From Flavobacterium sp. CG_23.5 (lineage in GTDB: Bacteria; Bacteroidota; Bacteroidia; Flavobacteriales; Flavobacteriaceae), in NCBI RefSeq assembly GCF_017875765.1, contig NZ_JAGGNA010000001.1, forward strand, positions 1,557,501 through 1,621,500: a DNA stretch of 64,000 nt. The letters are read 5' to 3'. Below the pieces are notes generated by a model. The model was not told the DNA's origin and searched no databases. It worked only from the letters and a program-made list of their open reading frames with translations. Made by a program: the position numbers and the translations under genes. Shown here in pieces: positions 29,471-38,549 of this stretch. The number at the start of each line of letters is the position of its first letter. Positions within the stretch are counted from its first letter, which is position 1.

Positions 29471-30457
29471 TTAATTTGATTTTTTTAATTTTTGTCGTAA
29501 TAAACCAATGCCTACTAATGATAACATTAATTTCATCCAAATATCTAATTTTATTTTTTTCACAAATACATTAAAACGGCAATATTTTAAAGTATCTATT
29601 ATTAAAATACTACCTAGAAATTTCATGCTGTCTGAATATTTTTTAGCAACGAAAGCTTGATTAATTAATCCTCTATTAGTGTTACATATAGAATCCGAAA
29701 GCCATTTTTTATTTAAATTATTTCTAACAACGAACTCTTTTCTACACAAATAAGAATCCTTTATTGCCAAAATATATTTATTTACCTCATTGGGATGGCT
29801 TGCACTACCCTCTAAAATCCTATAAACTGCAGTTACTTCATTTAAAAAATAAACTTCAGATTGATAGACCGTTTCTAATAAAATCCGGGTATCTCCAATA
29901 ATTCCAGTTTCAAGTTCAACTCTAATGGCATCAATAACTTTAAATAAAACTGACGCTCTAAATATTGAAGCGGAAAGGGATATGAATTTACTTTTCAACA
30001 TTAATGCAATAACGTCGTTACTCGCTTTAACAAACGTAGGAGTAATTTCAATAAAATCTCCTGAAGTTTGATTGTAATGTTTAACTTTACTGCAAACTAA
30101 ACCAATATTTTCATTTAATTCCAGAATATCAACTTGTTTTTGAATTTTTAAGGGATCCGTCCAATAATCATCACCTTCACAGTAAGCGATATACTTTGAT
30201 TTCGGAGTTTGTATTAAATCTAAAAAGTTTTTAGCTGGACCAACATTTTTTTCTTGTAAAATTAATTTTATAAAATCTGGATACTTCTCTTTATATTCTA
30301 AAAGAATCTCTCGTGTGCCATCAGTAGAACAATCTTCTGCAATTATCAATTCCCAATTAAAATCTACTTGTTGCATCAATATCCCATCAATAGCTTGCTT
30401 TATATAGTTCTCATGATTATAGGTAATTAAACATACTGATAACAATGGACTAGTCAT
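29471..30457 (-). CDS. GT2-family glycosyltransferase (paralogue of the downstream gene)
   Basis: A 328-aa GT-A protein with PLLSVCLITYNHENYIKQAI, WELIIAEDCSTDGTREI and AYCEGDDYWTDPLK. It shares its N-terminal catalytic half almost unchanged with the 295-aa GT2 encoded immediately downstream; the last roughly 200 residues do not align obviously. Overlaps the upstream methyltransferase by 4 bp. The pair probably uses related donors on different acceptors (inference). Confidence 0.9.
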   Translation of the reverse strand: MTSPLLSVCLITYNHENYIKQAIDGILMQQVDFNWELIIAEDCSTDGTREILLEYKEKYPDFIKLILQEKNVGPAKNFLDLIQTPKSKYIAYCEGDDYWTDPLKIQKQVDILELNENIGLVCSKVKHYNQTSGDFIEITPTFVKASNDVIALMLKSKFISLSASIFRASVLFKVIDAIRVELETGIIGDTRILLETVYQSEVYFLNEVTAVYRILEGSASHPNEVNKYILAIKDSYLCRKEFVVRNNLNKKWLSDSICNTNRGLINQAFVAKKYSDSMKFLGSILIIDTLKYCRFNVFVKKIKLDIWMKLMLSLVGIGLLRQKLKKSN

Positions 30458-31203
30458 ATTTTATTTCCTTTTTCGCACATTAAAAAAATACTAGAACACA
30501 AATCAGGATACTGCTGACCTAATTCATAACAACCCTCTAAATATTCTTGAGAAATTATATCAGTTTGCAACAAACGATCCCATTGAAAGTTAGCTAAGGC
30601 TTTAAAAAAAATTCCTGAGCGACTTACCACTTTTAAGCCCGCTGCTTTTGCATCACGCTCTAATGTATCTAAAGTATAAGTTATGTGATGTCCATGCTCT
30701 TTTTCAGCAGGCGTAATAGCTGAATTATGCGAAATCAGTCCCATCTTCACAGCAATTTGTCGTGATGGTGCATTGGCATTAGGGCAAACCAGAAAAAAAC
30801 GACCATTATCGGATAACCATTCGTCATTAATACGTTTTAAAACGGCAATGGGTTCATCTATATGCTCTAAAACATGAGTCATTACTATATTATCATATTT
30901 TGCGGGTAATATTGCGGTTTCAAAGAGTGAATTTATGTACTTCACCTTATCACCAAACTCAATCTGTGCAATTGCAATAGCTTCATTAGATGCTTCAACG
31001 CAAGTAATATCATCGAAATAAGGTATAAATTTTCTTGTAAAATCGCCTTTAAAACTTCCTAATTCTAAAAAATTTCCATCTTTAAAAAATGGAATAAACG
31101 TTTTCAGCATAAAAGGATGCATCACATCAAAATCGAAATTATAAGCGTATTTATGGTATTCCGTATCTTGCAGTTCTTTATTATAATCTCTATTATTGTT
31201 CAT
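30454..31203 (-). CDS. Class I SAM-dependent methyltransferase
   Basis: A 249-aa Rossmann methyltransferase. NFLELGSFKGDFTRKFIPYF carries a motif I variant (E-L-G-S-F-K-G), VEASNEAIAIAQ is the acidic ribose-binding loop, and NIVMTHVLEHIDEP is motif IV. FLVCPNANAPSRQIA follows. This resembles methyltransferases found beside aminotransferases in O-antigen loci. It overlaps the GNAT gene by 11 bp. Substrate unknown, probably a sugar or its N-substituent. Confidence 0.82.
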   Translation of the reverse strand: MNNNRDYNKELQDTEYHKYAYNFDFDVMHPFMLKTFIPFFKDGNFLELGSFKGDFTRKFIPYFDDITCVEASNEAIAIAQIEFGDKVKYINSLFETAILPAKYDNIVMTHVLEHIDEPIAVLKRINDEWLSDNGRFFLVCPNANAPSRQIAVKMGLISHNSAITPAEKEHGHHITYTLDTLERDAKAAGLKVVSRSGIFFKALANFQWDRLLQTDIISQEYLEGCYELGQQYPDLCSSIFLMCEKGNKI

Positions 31204-31660
31204 TCCTCCTTATTTTATAAATTAAAAAACAACTTTCTGAATCTTCTTTTAAATTTTCGAAATTAAGTTTTTTATATAAATTAATTGCGTTTATACTGTT
31301 TTTATTGACCTCTAATTCGATGAAATTGAGATTGTTTTCTTTTGTAAAAAGAATGGATGAAAGCAGCAATTGTTTTGCTATACTTTTTCCTTGATAATCC
31401 GGCGTCACACTTACATTAGTTATATACAAAAAACTATCTACTGGATTTAGATAAGCTGCTACCAAACCAATTAAGGTTGTTTTATTCCAAGCTTCAAATC
31501 GTACGGCTTTATTAAATAATTTTTCTGAATATTCTTTTAAAATCACTTTCGAACTTAAATACGGTACAAATTGAGCGTCGCATAATTTCAAATGAATAAA
31601 GATATCATCGGTAGTTGAACAATTTTGACAAAATTTTATTTCATCATTCATTTTCATCAT
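31193..31660 (-). CDS. GNAT-family N-acetyltransferase
   Basis: A 155-aa GCN5-related acetyltransferase. Motif A is VSVTPDYQGKSIAKQLLLSS (acetyl-CoA pyrophosphate loop Q-x-x-G-x-A variant). FIELEVNKNSINAINLYKKL is motif B. With an aminotransferase four genes upstream, it is a reasonable candidate to N-acetylate the 4-amino sugar made there; this is inference. The N-terminus MMKMNDE offers starts at 31660, 31657 and 31651; all overlap the upstream propeller gene. Confidence 0.8.
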   Translation of the reverse strand: MMKMNDEIKFCQNCSTTDDIFIHLKLCDAQFVPYLSSKVILKEYSEKLFNKAVRFEAWNKTTLIGLVAAYLNPVDSFLYITNVSVTPDYQGKSIAKQLLLSSILFTKENNLNFIELEVNKNSINAINLYKKLNFENLKEDSESCFLIYKIRRNEQ

Positions 31661-32618
31661 TTATAAGTTCTGCAAAACCAAAACCATATTTTCCAAAATC
31701 ATTACCATTATAAAGTAAAAAAACTTTATCCTTAACGCTGAAAACATGAGGATAACACATCATTTCAGAATCCCATTCTTTTGGGTTTTCAGAAATTGTA
31801 ATCCCTGACAAACTATCGTTTCTTGTCCAATGAATTAAGTCCGATGAATAAGCGTATCCTAATTTATAACTTCTTTTTGAATTATCCCTAAAATCTGTTG
31901 CTTCTCTGAAACAAAAATACATATGATACGTATTCCCGATTTTAATTACTGTAGGCAAAGCCTGGCATTCATTTTGGTTTAAGACATCTGCAATAATTTG
32001 TTTGCCTTCTTCTTTTTGCCAATTTAATAAATCCTTTGAAATTGCATGACCTATTTTATAAACTCTAGCTACAGGTTCGCTTTCTGTTTTTGGTATCCAT
32101 TTTGTACCAAAAATGTACCACATATGGTACATCTCATTATATTTTTGAACAAATCCATCGCCAACCAAAACTGGCTCTTTCAATGATGATGATAAGATCG
32201 GCCCATTTCCTAAACGTTGAAAAGTTTTTCCATTATCATTGCTCTGCGTAATTCCAATGGATGTCTCAACTGGAACAGAAATTCTTCGGTTCCATCCGCA
32301 GGTAAAGGCATAGATTTTATCATCTTCTTTAAAGGGATTTATAGGAAATATTCCGTGTTCATCAAAAGTTCCTAATTCACCCAAGCCAATCACCTCATTT
32401 TCTGAAAACAAAATAATTTTTTCCAAGTTTAGATCCATGTCAATATAAGAAATCAGACTTAAATACGCTCCTTTAGCATCTCGTTTTCTTGTAGAGAAAT
32501 ATATTCTCACAAAATCATCAAACACTATTGTTTGTGGCGATTGTGCGAATTCTGTACACCCATTGCCCAAGTGAATTTGAGTTGGATCAATAATTTTCCC
32601 TCTTTTTTTCCAAATCAT
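31644..32618 (-). CDS. Five-bladed beta-propeller (GH43/GH32-like) protein, copy B
   Basis: A 324-aa protein with repeated blade motifs: YFSTRKRDAKG, AFTCGWNRRISVPVETSIGI, GPILSSSLKEPVLVGDGF, MYHMWYIFGTKW, GNTYHMYFCFREAT and YSSDLIHWTRND. The fold resembles the five-bladed propeller shared by GH32/43/62/68/130. It has no signal peptide, so it should be cytoplasmic, unlike a secreted glycosidase. It is about the same length and blade order as the protein at 32615-33574 and overlaps it by 4 bp. A role as sugar transferase, phosphorylase or editing enzyme is possible; function is not known. Confidence 0.7.
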   Translation of the reverse strand: MIWKKRGKIIDPTQIHLGNGCTEFAQSPQTIVFDDFVRIYFSTRKRDAKGAYLSLISYIDMDLNLEKIILFSENEVIGLGELGTFDEHGIFPINPFKEDDKIYAFTCGWNRRISVPVETSIGITQSNDNGKTFQRLGNGPILSSSLKEPVLVGDGFVQKYNEMYHMWYIFGTKWIPKTESEPVARVYKIGHAISKDLLNWQKEEGKQIIADVLNQNECQALPTVIKIGNTYHMYFCFREATDFRDNSKRSYKLGYAYSSDLIHWTRNDSLSGITISENPKEWDSEMMCYPHVFSVKDKVFLLYNGNDFGKYGFGFAELINDENE

Positions 32619-33574
32619 AGCAATTCATTTTCTAAAACAGCCACTCCAAATCCTTGCTTCCCTACATGATTTCCTAAATAAAACATATACGTATTTCCGT
32701 TTAATTCAAAAACATGCGGATAACTAATCATTTCACTATCCCAACCTTCTTCAGAGACATCAATACCAACATGTTCATCGTTTCTATTCCAGTTGATTAA
32801 GTCTATTGACGAAGCATAACCAATACGATAACCATTTTCTTTTCCTCTATAATTTTTACTTCCTCGGTAACAGAAAAACATATGATATTTTCCGTTCTTA
32901 TAAATTACATCTGGGCTGGCTTGCGCTTCATCTTCTCCTATTTCACTAGTTATTAAGTCGATGTCTACCTTTTTAAAACTAATTCCGTCATCAGAAATTG
33001 CAAGACGTATTTTATAAATTGGCTCCGGCTTTCCATTGTCTAAAATCCATTTATTTCCTGCAATATAAAACAAATACCATTTATTATTAAATCTCCTGAT
33101 CTTTGGACCACTAATTACAAAGGGTTCATTTTGAGAATAAGAAATAATGGGACCGCTTCCGATTTTTTCAAATTGTTCTCCATTGTTGCTTTTTGCAAAA
33201 CCTATCGCAACATTAAAAGGAACCGATTCACAACGAGTCCAACCAGCATAATAAGCCCAATATTCTTCCTCATTTTTAATCACAGAAACCGGATAGGTAC
33301 CAAATTCATCAAAAGTTCCCAATGCACCTAATTTAAAAATAGGTTGTTGTGCTATTTTTAAAACACAAAAATTCTCGTCTAAATCGACGTATGCTGAATA
33401 ACTTACGTATTGTCCGTTTTCATCGGGTTTTGGTCGACAAGAAAAATATACCTTGATGTAACCGTCAAAATGAAGCACATGAGGTGCTTGTGCAAACTCA
33501 TTCATCCAGTCCGGAGTATTTTGTTCAGAGGGATTGAAAACCAATCCTAATTTTCTCCATTTTAATTGCGACAT
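32615..33574 (-). CDS. Five-bladed beta-propeller (GH43/GH32-like) protein, copy A
   Basis: A 319-aa paralogue of the next protein. Matching blades are EFAQAPHVLHFDGYIKVYFS, AYYAGWTRCESVPFNVAIGF, GPIISYSQNEPFVISGP, KWYLFYIAGNKWI, KYHMFFCYRGSKNYRG and SWDSEM-like GWDSEMISYPHVFELNG. No signal peptide. Acidic residues at blade starts (DEFG in FDEFGTYPVSV, E in NEPFV) could be catalytic as in GH43-fold enzymes. It precedes copy B with a 4-bp overlap and follows the WbqC gene by 7 bp. Confidence 0.7.
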   Translation of the reverse strand: MSQLKWRKLGLVFNPSEQNTPDWMNEFAQAPHVLHFDGYIKVYFSCRPKPDENGQYVSYSAYVDLDENFCVLKIAQQPIFKLGALGTFDEFGTYPVSVIKNEEEYWAYYAGWTRCESVPFNVAIGFAKSNNGEQFEKIGSGPIISYSQNEPFVISGPKIRRFNNKWYLFYIAGNKWILDNGKPEPIYKIRLAISDDGISFKKVDIDLITSEIGEDEAQASPDVIYKNGKYHMFFCYRGSKNYRGKENGYRIGYASSIDLINWNRNDEHVGIDVSEEGWDSEMISYPHVFELNGNTYMFYLGNHVGKQGFGVAVLENELL

Positions 33575-33581
33575 AATAGCC

Positions 33582-34286
33582 TTAAATTAGTATAAACTCG
33601 TTGTTTATGAATTTCTTGATAGTATCATTTGAGTTAAACATCATCACATCAATGATAGATAAAAAAGTTATGAATTCACTATCAAATTGTTTGTAAATGA
33701 ACGAATTTGTTTTTATAAAATTTAAGACAATACCATTCTTCGAAAAGTCTTCTTTAGAATATAATCCTAATCCTCCTATTGTATTTATATATTGCTCCGC
33801 TGTTAGGAACTTGCAAATTTCCATTACCTTTTCAGAAGATTTTAAATTATGATTAATATCTAATTCAGAAGAAACAACAACTTCAGTGTTAATATCAAAT
33901 CTTTTACAAAGTTTAGTCAGCGAATGATAAATAAAGTCAAATAAATTAATCGCATCGAATTCCATACATTCTTCCATTAAAGGAATAACCTCGTCAAAGT
34001 AAGGTGCTTTCCTATAGTTAGCTTTTACTTTATTGAGTAATTTTAATTTATCTTTTTCCCAAGTTTCTGACAAAACCCGTTGATTAATATGCAGATAATC
34101 GGAGCTCTTTTTTATAGGTAAGCTTATAATTTCATCTTTTCCGTTTACTAAAATTCGATTTCTATTAATCCATCCTTTTTTTGTGTATTCAATGTTGTCA
34201 TAAATAACAAAAACATCCACCATATTGATTAATTGAAAGTAACCTATATAAGGTAAAAAATAAGGCTGCATAATAGCCACTTTCAT
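33582..34286 (-). CDS. WbqC-like family protein
   Basis: A 234-aa protein from Met 34286. The start region MKVAIMQPYFLPYIGYFQLI and VIYDNIEYTKKGWINRNRI are the family signature of WbqC (PF08889). These proteins accompany DegT aminotransferases in O-antigen loci. Some members are thought to act on 4-amino sugars or their amino-acid/acyl decorations, but no firm biochemical role is known to me. Its start overlaps the aminotransferase stop by 4 bp. The longer start at 34361 would lie 75 bp inside the aminotransferase gene. Confidence 0.88.
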   Translation of the reverse strand: MKVAIMQPYFLPYIGYFQLINMVDVFVIYDNIEYTKKGWINRNRILVNGKDEIISLPIKKSSDYLHINQRVLSETWEKDKLKLLNKVKANYRKAPYFDEVIPLMEECMEFDAINLFDFIYHSLTKLCKRFDINTEVVVSSELDINHNLKSSEKVMEICKFLTAEQYINTIGGLGLYSKEDFSKNGIVLNFIKTNSFIYKQFDSEFITFLSIIDVMMFNSNDTIKKFINNEFILI

Positions 34287-35359
34287 TTCAGAATCGTATT
34301 TATGATAGAAACTATTGATTCTAAATTTGATTCTTCCAGTCCAACATATAACGGCAAACAAAGAACTCTCGAAGCGACGCTTTCAGAAATTGGCATTACA
34401 TCTCCTTTGGCATACTCTATGGTATTCAAGGATGGATAAAAATAACGTCTTGGGAAAATCTGATTTTCATTTAAGTTTTGTTGAACTTGTAGCAATACCT
34501 TTTCATCTTCAAAAATTACAGGATAATAACTATAATTCCATCGTGTCTTTGCTCTAATTTTTAACGATTGCAGTTTTAAAAAGTTAAGGTTTTGATTGTA
34601 ATAATCTGTTACTTTCTTTCTTTCCGTTAAAATTGCTCCCATATAGGGAAAAACCGACAATCCCATTGCGGCTTGTAATTCCGACATTTTAGCATTAATT
34701 CCGACACCATAAAAAGCCAAAGGTCCGTTATGACCAAAATTATGGCTATAAAACATTTCGTGATATAAGTTAGCATCATTGGCAAACATAGCCCCACCTT
34801 CCCCTGTATGAAACAATTTGGTGGCGTGAAAACTGCAAGTACTTATATCGCCATAAGAAAATAACGATTGCCCATTATAAGTTACGCCAAAAGCATGAGC
34901 GGCATCATAAATCACCTTCAAATTATGCTTTTTCGCAATCGCTTCGATCGCTTCAATAGCACAAGGATTTCCAAAAACGTGCGTCGCTAAAATAGCTGTT
35001 GTTTTATTCGTAATAGCTGCTTCAATCTTTGTTTCATCAATAGTGAGATATTCTGGATGAATATCTACAAAAACAGGTGTACAATTTTCCCAAACTATTG
35101 CTGCTGTCGTAGCCACATAGCTAAAGGGTGTGGTTATTATTTCGCCTTTCTTGCCTAATAATTTTAAAGCTATTTGCAATGGTATGGTACCATTAGTAGT
35201 ACTAATAATATTGGAAGTATTGAGATATTCTTTTAATTTAGTTTCTAATTCTATGGCTAGCGGGCCACGATTCGTTATCCATTTCTGATCCCAAGCACGC
35301 TGTATTTGCTTCGTATATTCTTCAATGGGCGGCAAAAAAGTCTTCGTTACGTTTATCAT
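34283..35359 (-). CDS. DegT/DnrJ/EryC1/StrS sugar aminotransferase
   Basis: A 358-aa PLP-dependent aminotransferase. The cofactor region is YDAAHAFGVTYNGQSLFSYG (Asp for the pyridine N) and CSFHATKLFHTGEGG with the Schiff-base Lys at residue 181. TTNGTIPLQIAL and TTPFSYVATTAAIVWENC fix the family, close to VioA/FdtB enzymes that make dTDP-4-amino-4,6-dideoxyhexose or the 3-amino isomer. The adjacent WbqC protein and downstream GNAT fit an N-acylated amino sugar. The needed rmlA/rmlB genes are not in the window. Confidence 0.9.
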   Translation of the reverse strand: MINVTKTFLPPIEEYTKQIQRAWDQKWITNRGPLAIELETKLKEYLNTSNIISTTNGTIPLQIALKLLGKKGEIITTPFSYVATTAAIVWENCTPVFVDIHPEYLTIDETKIEAAITNKTTAILATHVFGNPCAIEAIEAIAKKHNLKVIYDAAHAFGVTYNGQSLFSYGDISTCSFHATKLFHTGEGGAMFANDANLYHEMFYSHNFGHNGPLAFYGVGINAKMSELQAAMGLSVFPYMGAILTERKKVTDYYNQNLNFLKLQSLKIRAKTRWNYSYYPVIFEDEKVLLQVQQNLNENQIFPRRYFYPSLNTIEYAKGDVMPISESVASRVLCLPLYVGLEESNLESIVSIINTILK

Positions 35360-36171
35360 TATAACAGTACTTGTGAATCAATTATTCCGTTTTTTTTTAT
35401 AAATACCAATTCTACCAACCATAAAACCTGGGTTTGTAAAGGCCTGTTCATATCGGTTATCTCAAACAAGCGATATCCATTTTCATCCATAAAGTTAATC
35501 ATTTTCAAAAAACTATTGTCAAATTCTTTAATTACTACTCCTGCTTCTACCATAAAGACTTCGGTTTTACCAAAGAAGCGAGTTGCTCCTTTCAACACCT
35601 CGATATCTAATCCTTCGGCGTCAATTTTTATAATATCCGGCACGGGCAATTTACTTTCTGCCAATAATGCATTCAAAGTGACCACAGGAATTTCAATTTG
35701 CTTGAATCCTAATGCTTCTGCTTCTGCTGGGCTATATCTAAAAGAGCAACTGTCATCTCTATCCACTATCGTAAATTGAAAAGATCCTTCTTTCGCACCT
35801 GCTCCAACGGGATGAAACTGAACTTTAGCATTGGTATCTAAAATATCCTGAAAGGAATCTTTTAACCAATGTTGGGGTTCTAACAATGTATAATATGCCT
35901 CTGGAAAATATGTTAATACTTCCCTTGTCCAAGTTCCGTGATTAGCGCCAACATCCACAATATGTTTTGGGGTAAACCCTATTACTTTTAGATTATTAAA
36001 TAATATACTCAATAACTTGTTTTTATTAAACTTATCGACAGGGCTTTTTTGAATACTATTTCCTCTAATATATCCTAGCTTTGTTACAAAGGGATTTATT
36101 AGTTTAATCAGGACTTTTTTTATTGTTTTTTTCAAGATTTTATTTTTATGCCTTATTAAATTTGATCCCAT
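35359..36171 (-). CDS. FkbM-family methyltransferase
   Basis: A 270-aa methyltransferase from Met 36171 (MGSNLIRHKNKILKK). HIVDVGANHGTWTREVLTYF is motif I of the FkbM family, LLEPQ the next strand, PDIIKIDAEGLDIEVLKGAT the diagnostic D-x-E-G-x-E-x-x-VL-G block. FkbM members O-methylate sugars in surface glycans. The start overlaps wzt by 16 bp. The longer start at 36213 would extend further into wzt. The stop overlaps the aminotransferase start by 1 bp. Confidence 0.88.
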   Translation of the reverse strand: MGSNLIRHKNKILKKTIKKVLIKLINPFVTKLGYIRGNSIQKSPVDKFNKNKLLSILFNNLKVIGFTPKHIVDVGANHGTWTREVLTYFPEAYYTLLEPQHWLKDSFQDILDTNAKVQFHPVGAGAKEGSFQFTIVDRDDSCSFRYSPAEAEALGFKQIEIPVVTLNALLAESKLPVPDIIKIDAEGLDIEVLKGATRFFGKTEVFMVEAGVVIKEFDNSFLKMINFMDENGYRLFEITDMNRPLQTQVLWLVELVFIKKNGIIDSQVLL

Positions 36172-37421
36172 GTAAAAATAGGCTTTATAAAACCGGGTTC
36201 TTTTCCCAGCCAAGCTCCTATTTCCCTATGCCCCTCTTGAACCGTAAAATTCATAATATCAGATTCCTTAAAGAGTGTTCTTTTAGCATCTTCGATAATA
36301 TATAAATCCATGAAATAATTTCCAATGTTCAAAAACCCTTTTGGGAAAATGCATTTTAGATTATTCTCCCCATTTACTAATTTCATATCGGAATAAACAT
36401 TAGAAAAGGTAAACAAAGCGTCTCCTTCATCTCCTTTTATTACGTACGTTAAATGCAATCTTTCTGCATTTTCTTTAATGATAATTCTAGTATTAAATTC
36501 GATTTCTTGTTCTTCATCTAAATTATCGTCCGATGATTTATCTTTTGGATTTATAAAAATTTCTTGCAATTTAAACGTTTTAAAATCGTAATTATCCCCA
36601 AATTTTTTATGATTTAAACTTTCTGAATCGCCGCTTAAATAATTAGCAACTGCATTTACTATATTTCCTTCAAAAACAGTTGATCCATTTTTTAAAACCA
36701 ACCCTTTCGTACACAAACTCTTCACTGCTGCCATATTATGACTCACAAACAAAACCGTTCTTCCTTCTCCTTTAGAAATATCCTGCATCTTCCCAATGGC
36801 TTTTTTCTGGAACTCGGCATCGCCCACTGCCAAAACCTCGTCAATCACCAAAATCTCCGGTTCTAGAAATGCGGCTACGGCAAAAGCCAAACGCACGGTC
36901 ATACCGGAACTGTAGCGTTTTACCGGCGTATCTATATAGCGCTCACAACCCGAGAAATCAATGATTTCGTCGAGTTTTGAGGTGATTTCTTTTTTGGTCA
37001 TGCCCAGAATGGCTCCGTTTAAGAAGATGTTTTCCCGGCCGGTCATTTCGCCATTAAATCCTGTTCCTACTTCGAGCAAAGAAGCAATGCGCCCTCTAGA
37101 TTTTATAATTCCTGTTGTGGGTGCAGTTACTTTTGATAATATTTTGAGTAAGGTAGATTTTCCCGCTCCGTTTTTACCAATGATGCCTAAAACTTCACCC
37201 CGTTCTACTTCAAAATTAATGTCCTGTAATGCCCACACATAATCGCTGCTACCTTTCTTACTGCGATCATTAACATCACCTATTTTCAAATAAGGATTTT
37301 CCTTGCCGCGCACCTGATACCACCACCGGTTCAAGTCGTGACTCAGCGTACCGGTACCCACTTGTCCCAGGCGGTATTGCTTGGAGATGTTTTCGGCTTT
37401 TAGGATAATATTTTTACTCAT
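36156..37421 (-). CDS. wzt: Polysaccharide ABC transporter ATP-binding protein
   Basis: A 421-aa ABC ATPase. Walker A GKNGAGKST is at residues 82-90, signature YSSGM at 170-174, Walker B ILVIDE at 190-195, and the switch His is in VLFVSHN. After residue about 250 comes an extra C-terminal beta-rich domain (about 275-421) like the Wzt carbohydrate-binding domain that recognises the modified chain end before export. It powers glycan export with Wzm. The C-terminal domain is usually chain-specific, so it should match the methyl or other caps made by this cluster. Confidence 0.93.
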   Translation of the reverse strand: MSKNIILKAENISKQYRLGQVGTGTLSHDLNRWWYQVRGKENPYLKIGDVNDRSKKGSSDYVWALQDINFEVERGEVLGIIGKNGAGKSTLLKILSKVTAPTTGIIKSRGRIASLLEVGTGFNGEMTGRENIFLNGAILGMTKKEITSKLDEIIDFSGCERYIDTPVKRYSSGMTVRLAFAVAAFLEPEILVIDEVLAVGDAEFQKKAIGKMQDISKGEGRTVLFVSHNMAAVKSLCTKGLVLKNGSTVFEGNIVNAVANYLSGDSESLNHKKFGDNYDFKTFKLQEIFINPKDKSSDDNLDEEQEIEFNTRIIIKENAERLHLTYVIKGDEGDALFTFSNVYSDMKLVNGENNLKCIFPKGFLNIGNYFMDLYIIEDAKRTLFKESDIMNFTVQEGHREIGAWLGKEPGFIKPIFTWDQI

Positions 37422-37679
37422 TATATTTATTCGTTATTCTATTTTCGCAAATTGATGCTCGCGAATCAATCTTTAGGATTCGCTACTGAAGCTTTACTTC
37501 TCAGGAGAACAGAATTATCTAAAAACCCGGCTACCGCTTCGCATTCTAAATCCCAATAAACATTGACATCAGAGACTAAACTTATTTATTTTATTAGTTG
37601 CGACAATCTCTCTTTTAAAAGCACTTGTTTAACTGCCCCTCTTTCGGAGGGTCCCGTTTGCTATCGGGAGAGTGGAGGA
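37422..37679. other. Non-coding gap between wzm and wzt with inverted repeat
   Basis: A 258-bp gap, unusually long for an exporter pair in this otherwise compact cluster. It holds a GC-richer segment around 37637-37675 with CCCG ... CGGG arms (CCCGTTTGCTATCGGG) and CTCTTTCGGAGGG upstream, and a small ATCGC/GCGAAT repeat near 37458-37485. The segment could be an attenuator, a partial terminator or a dispersed repeat insertion. No coding region supported. Confidence 0.45.
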
Positions 37680-38549
37680 CTACACCGTATCTATAAAACT
37701 CTTCTCCGTCTTATTAAAAATCAATACTCCCACCAAAAATACGATAACCGTTACCGCAAAAGTATATAACAACCCAAAAACAGAAATCTGTCCCACATTT
37801 AACAACATATATCGTGTGGTTTCTATAATATACGCTAACGGATTGTATTGCACTAACCATCCATACGAAGGCAATTTTTCTTTAATCAATGCCATAGGAT
37901 ACATCACTGCAGATAAATACATCAACAATTGCACCCCAAAACTGATCAGGTAACTAAAATCTCTGTATTTGGTGACCAAAGACGAAATAAACATTCCTAA
38001 TCCTAGTCCTAAAACCCCCATCAAGACAATAAGTAAAGGAAAAAATACGGCAGTCGCATTCAAACTAACTAAAGCTCCTTGATAGTAATAATAAATATAA
38101 AAAGCGATAAAAATGAAGAACTGGATTCCAAATTTAATTAAATTGGAGATCACGATGGAAATAGGCACAATCAATCTGGGGAAATATACCTTGCCAAATA
38201 TTCCTGCATTAGCACCAAAAGTATTTGAGGTTCCTGTTAGGCATGCCGTAAAATAATTCCAAACTGTAATTCCTGCTAAATTAAACAAGAACGGAGGAAC
38301 AGTTCCAGTATCAATTCCTGCCAAATTATTAAAGATAATCGTAAAAGTAATTGAGGTAAACAACGGTTGGATCAAGTACCAAAGTGGACCGAGAACCGTT
38401 TGTTTATAAACCGTCACCACGTCTCTTTTTACAAACAGCAGCAGCAAATCCCTATACTGCCATACTTCTTTGAGATTGAGGGAGAAGAACTTATTTTTAG
38501 GAGTTATCTCAAAAAGCCAATTGTTATCTATATTATCGTGGTTATTCAT
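37680..38549 (-). CDS. wzm: Polysaccharide ABC transporter permease
   Basis: A 289-aa ABC-2 type permease with six predicted TM helices. Typical Wzm/TagG segments are YRDLLLLFVKRDVVTVYKQT, LGPLWYLIQPLFTSITFTII and YNPLAYIIETTRYMLL near the C-terminus. It forms the membrane channel moving the lipid-linked glycan to the periplasm with Wzt. It is the promoter-proximal gene of the 38-kb cluster; the 850-bp region upstream should hold the main promoter. A possible Bacteroidota -7 box (TATATTTG on the minus strand, 38618-38625) lies about 70 bp upstream, without a clear -33 TTG. Confidence 0.93.
   Translation of the reverse strand: MNNHDNIDNNWLFEITPKNKFFSLNLKEVWQYRDLLLLFVKRDVVTVYKQTVLGPLWYLIQPLFTSITFTIIFNNLAGIDTGTVPPFLFNLAGITVWNYFTACLTGTSNTFGANAGIFGKVYFPRLIVPISIVISNLIKFGIQFFIFIAFYIYYYYQGALVSLNATAVFFPLLIVLMGVLGLGLGMFISSLVTKYRDFSYLISFGVQLLMYLSAVMYPMALIKEKLPSYGWLVQYNPLAYIIETTRYMLLNVGQISVFGLLYTFAVTVIVFLVGVLIFNKTEKSFIDTV

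Noticed and set aside
35306..35779. 157-aa plus-strand reading frame
   Set aside because: It is antisense to the FkbM methyltransferase gene, has biased low-complexity composition and no family features.
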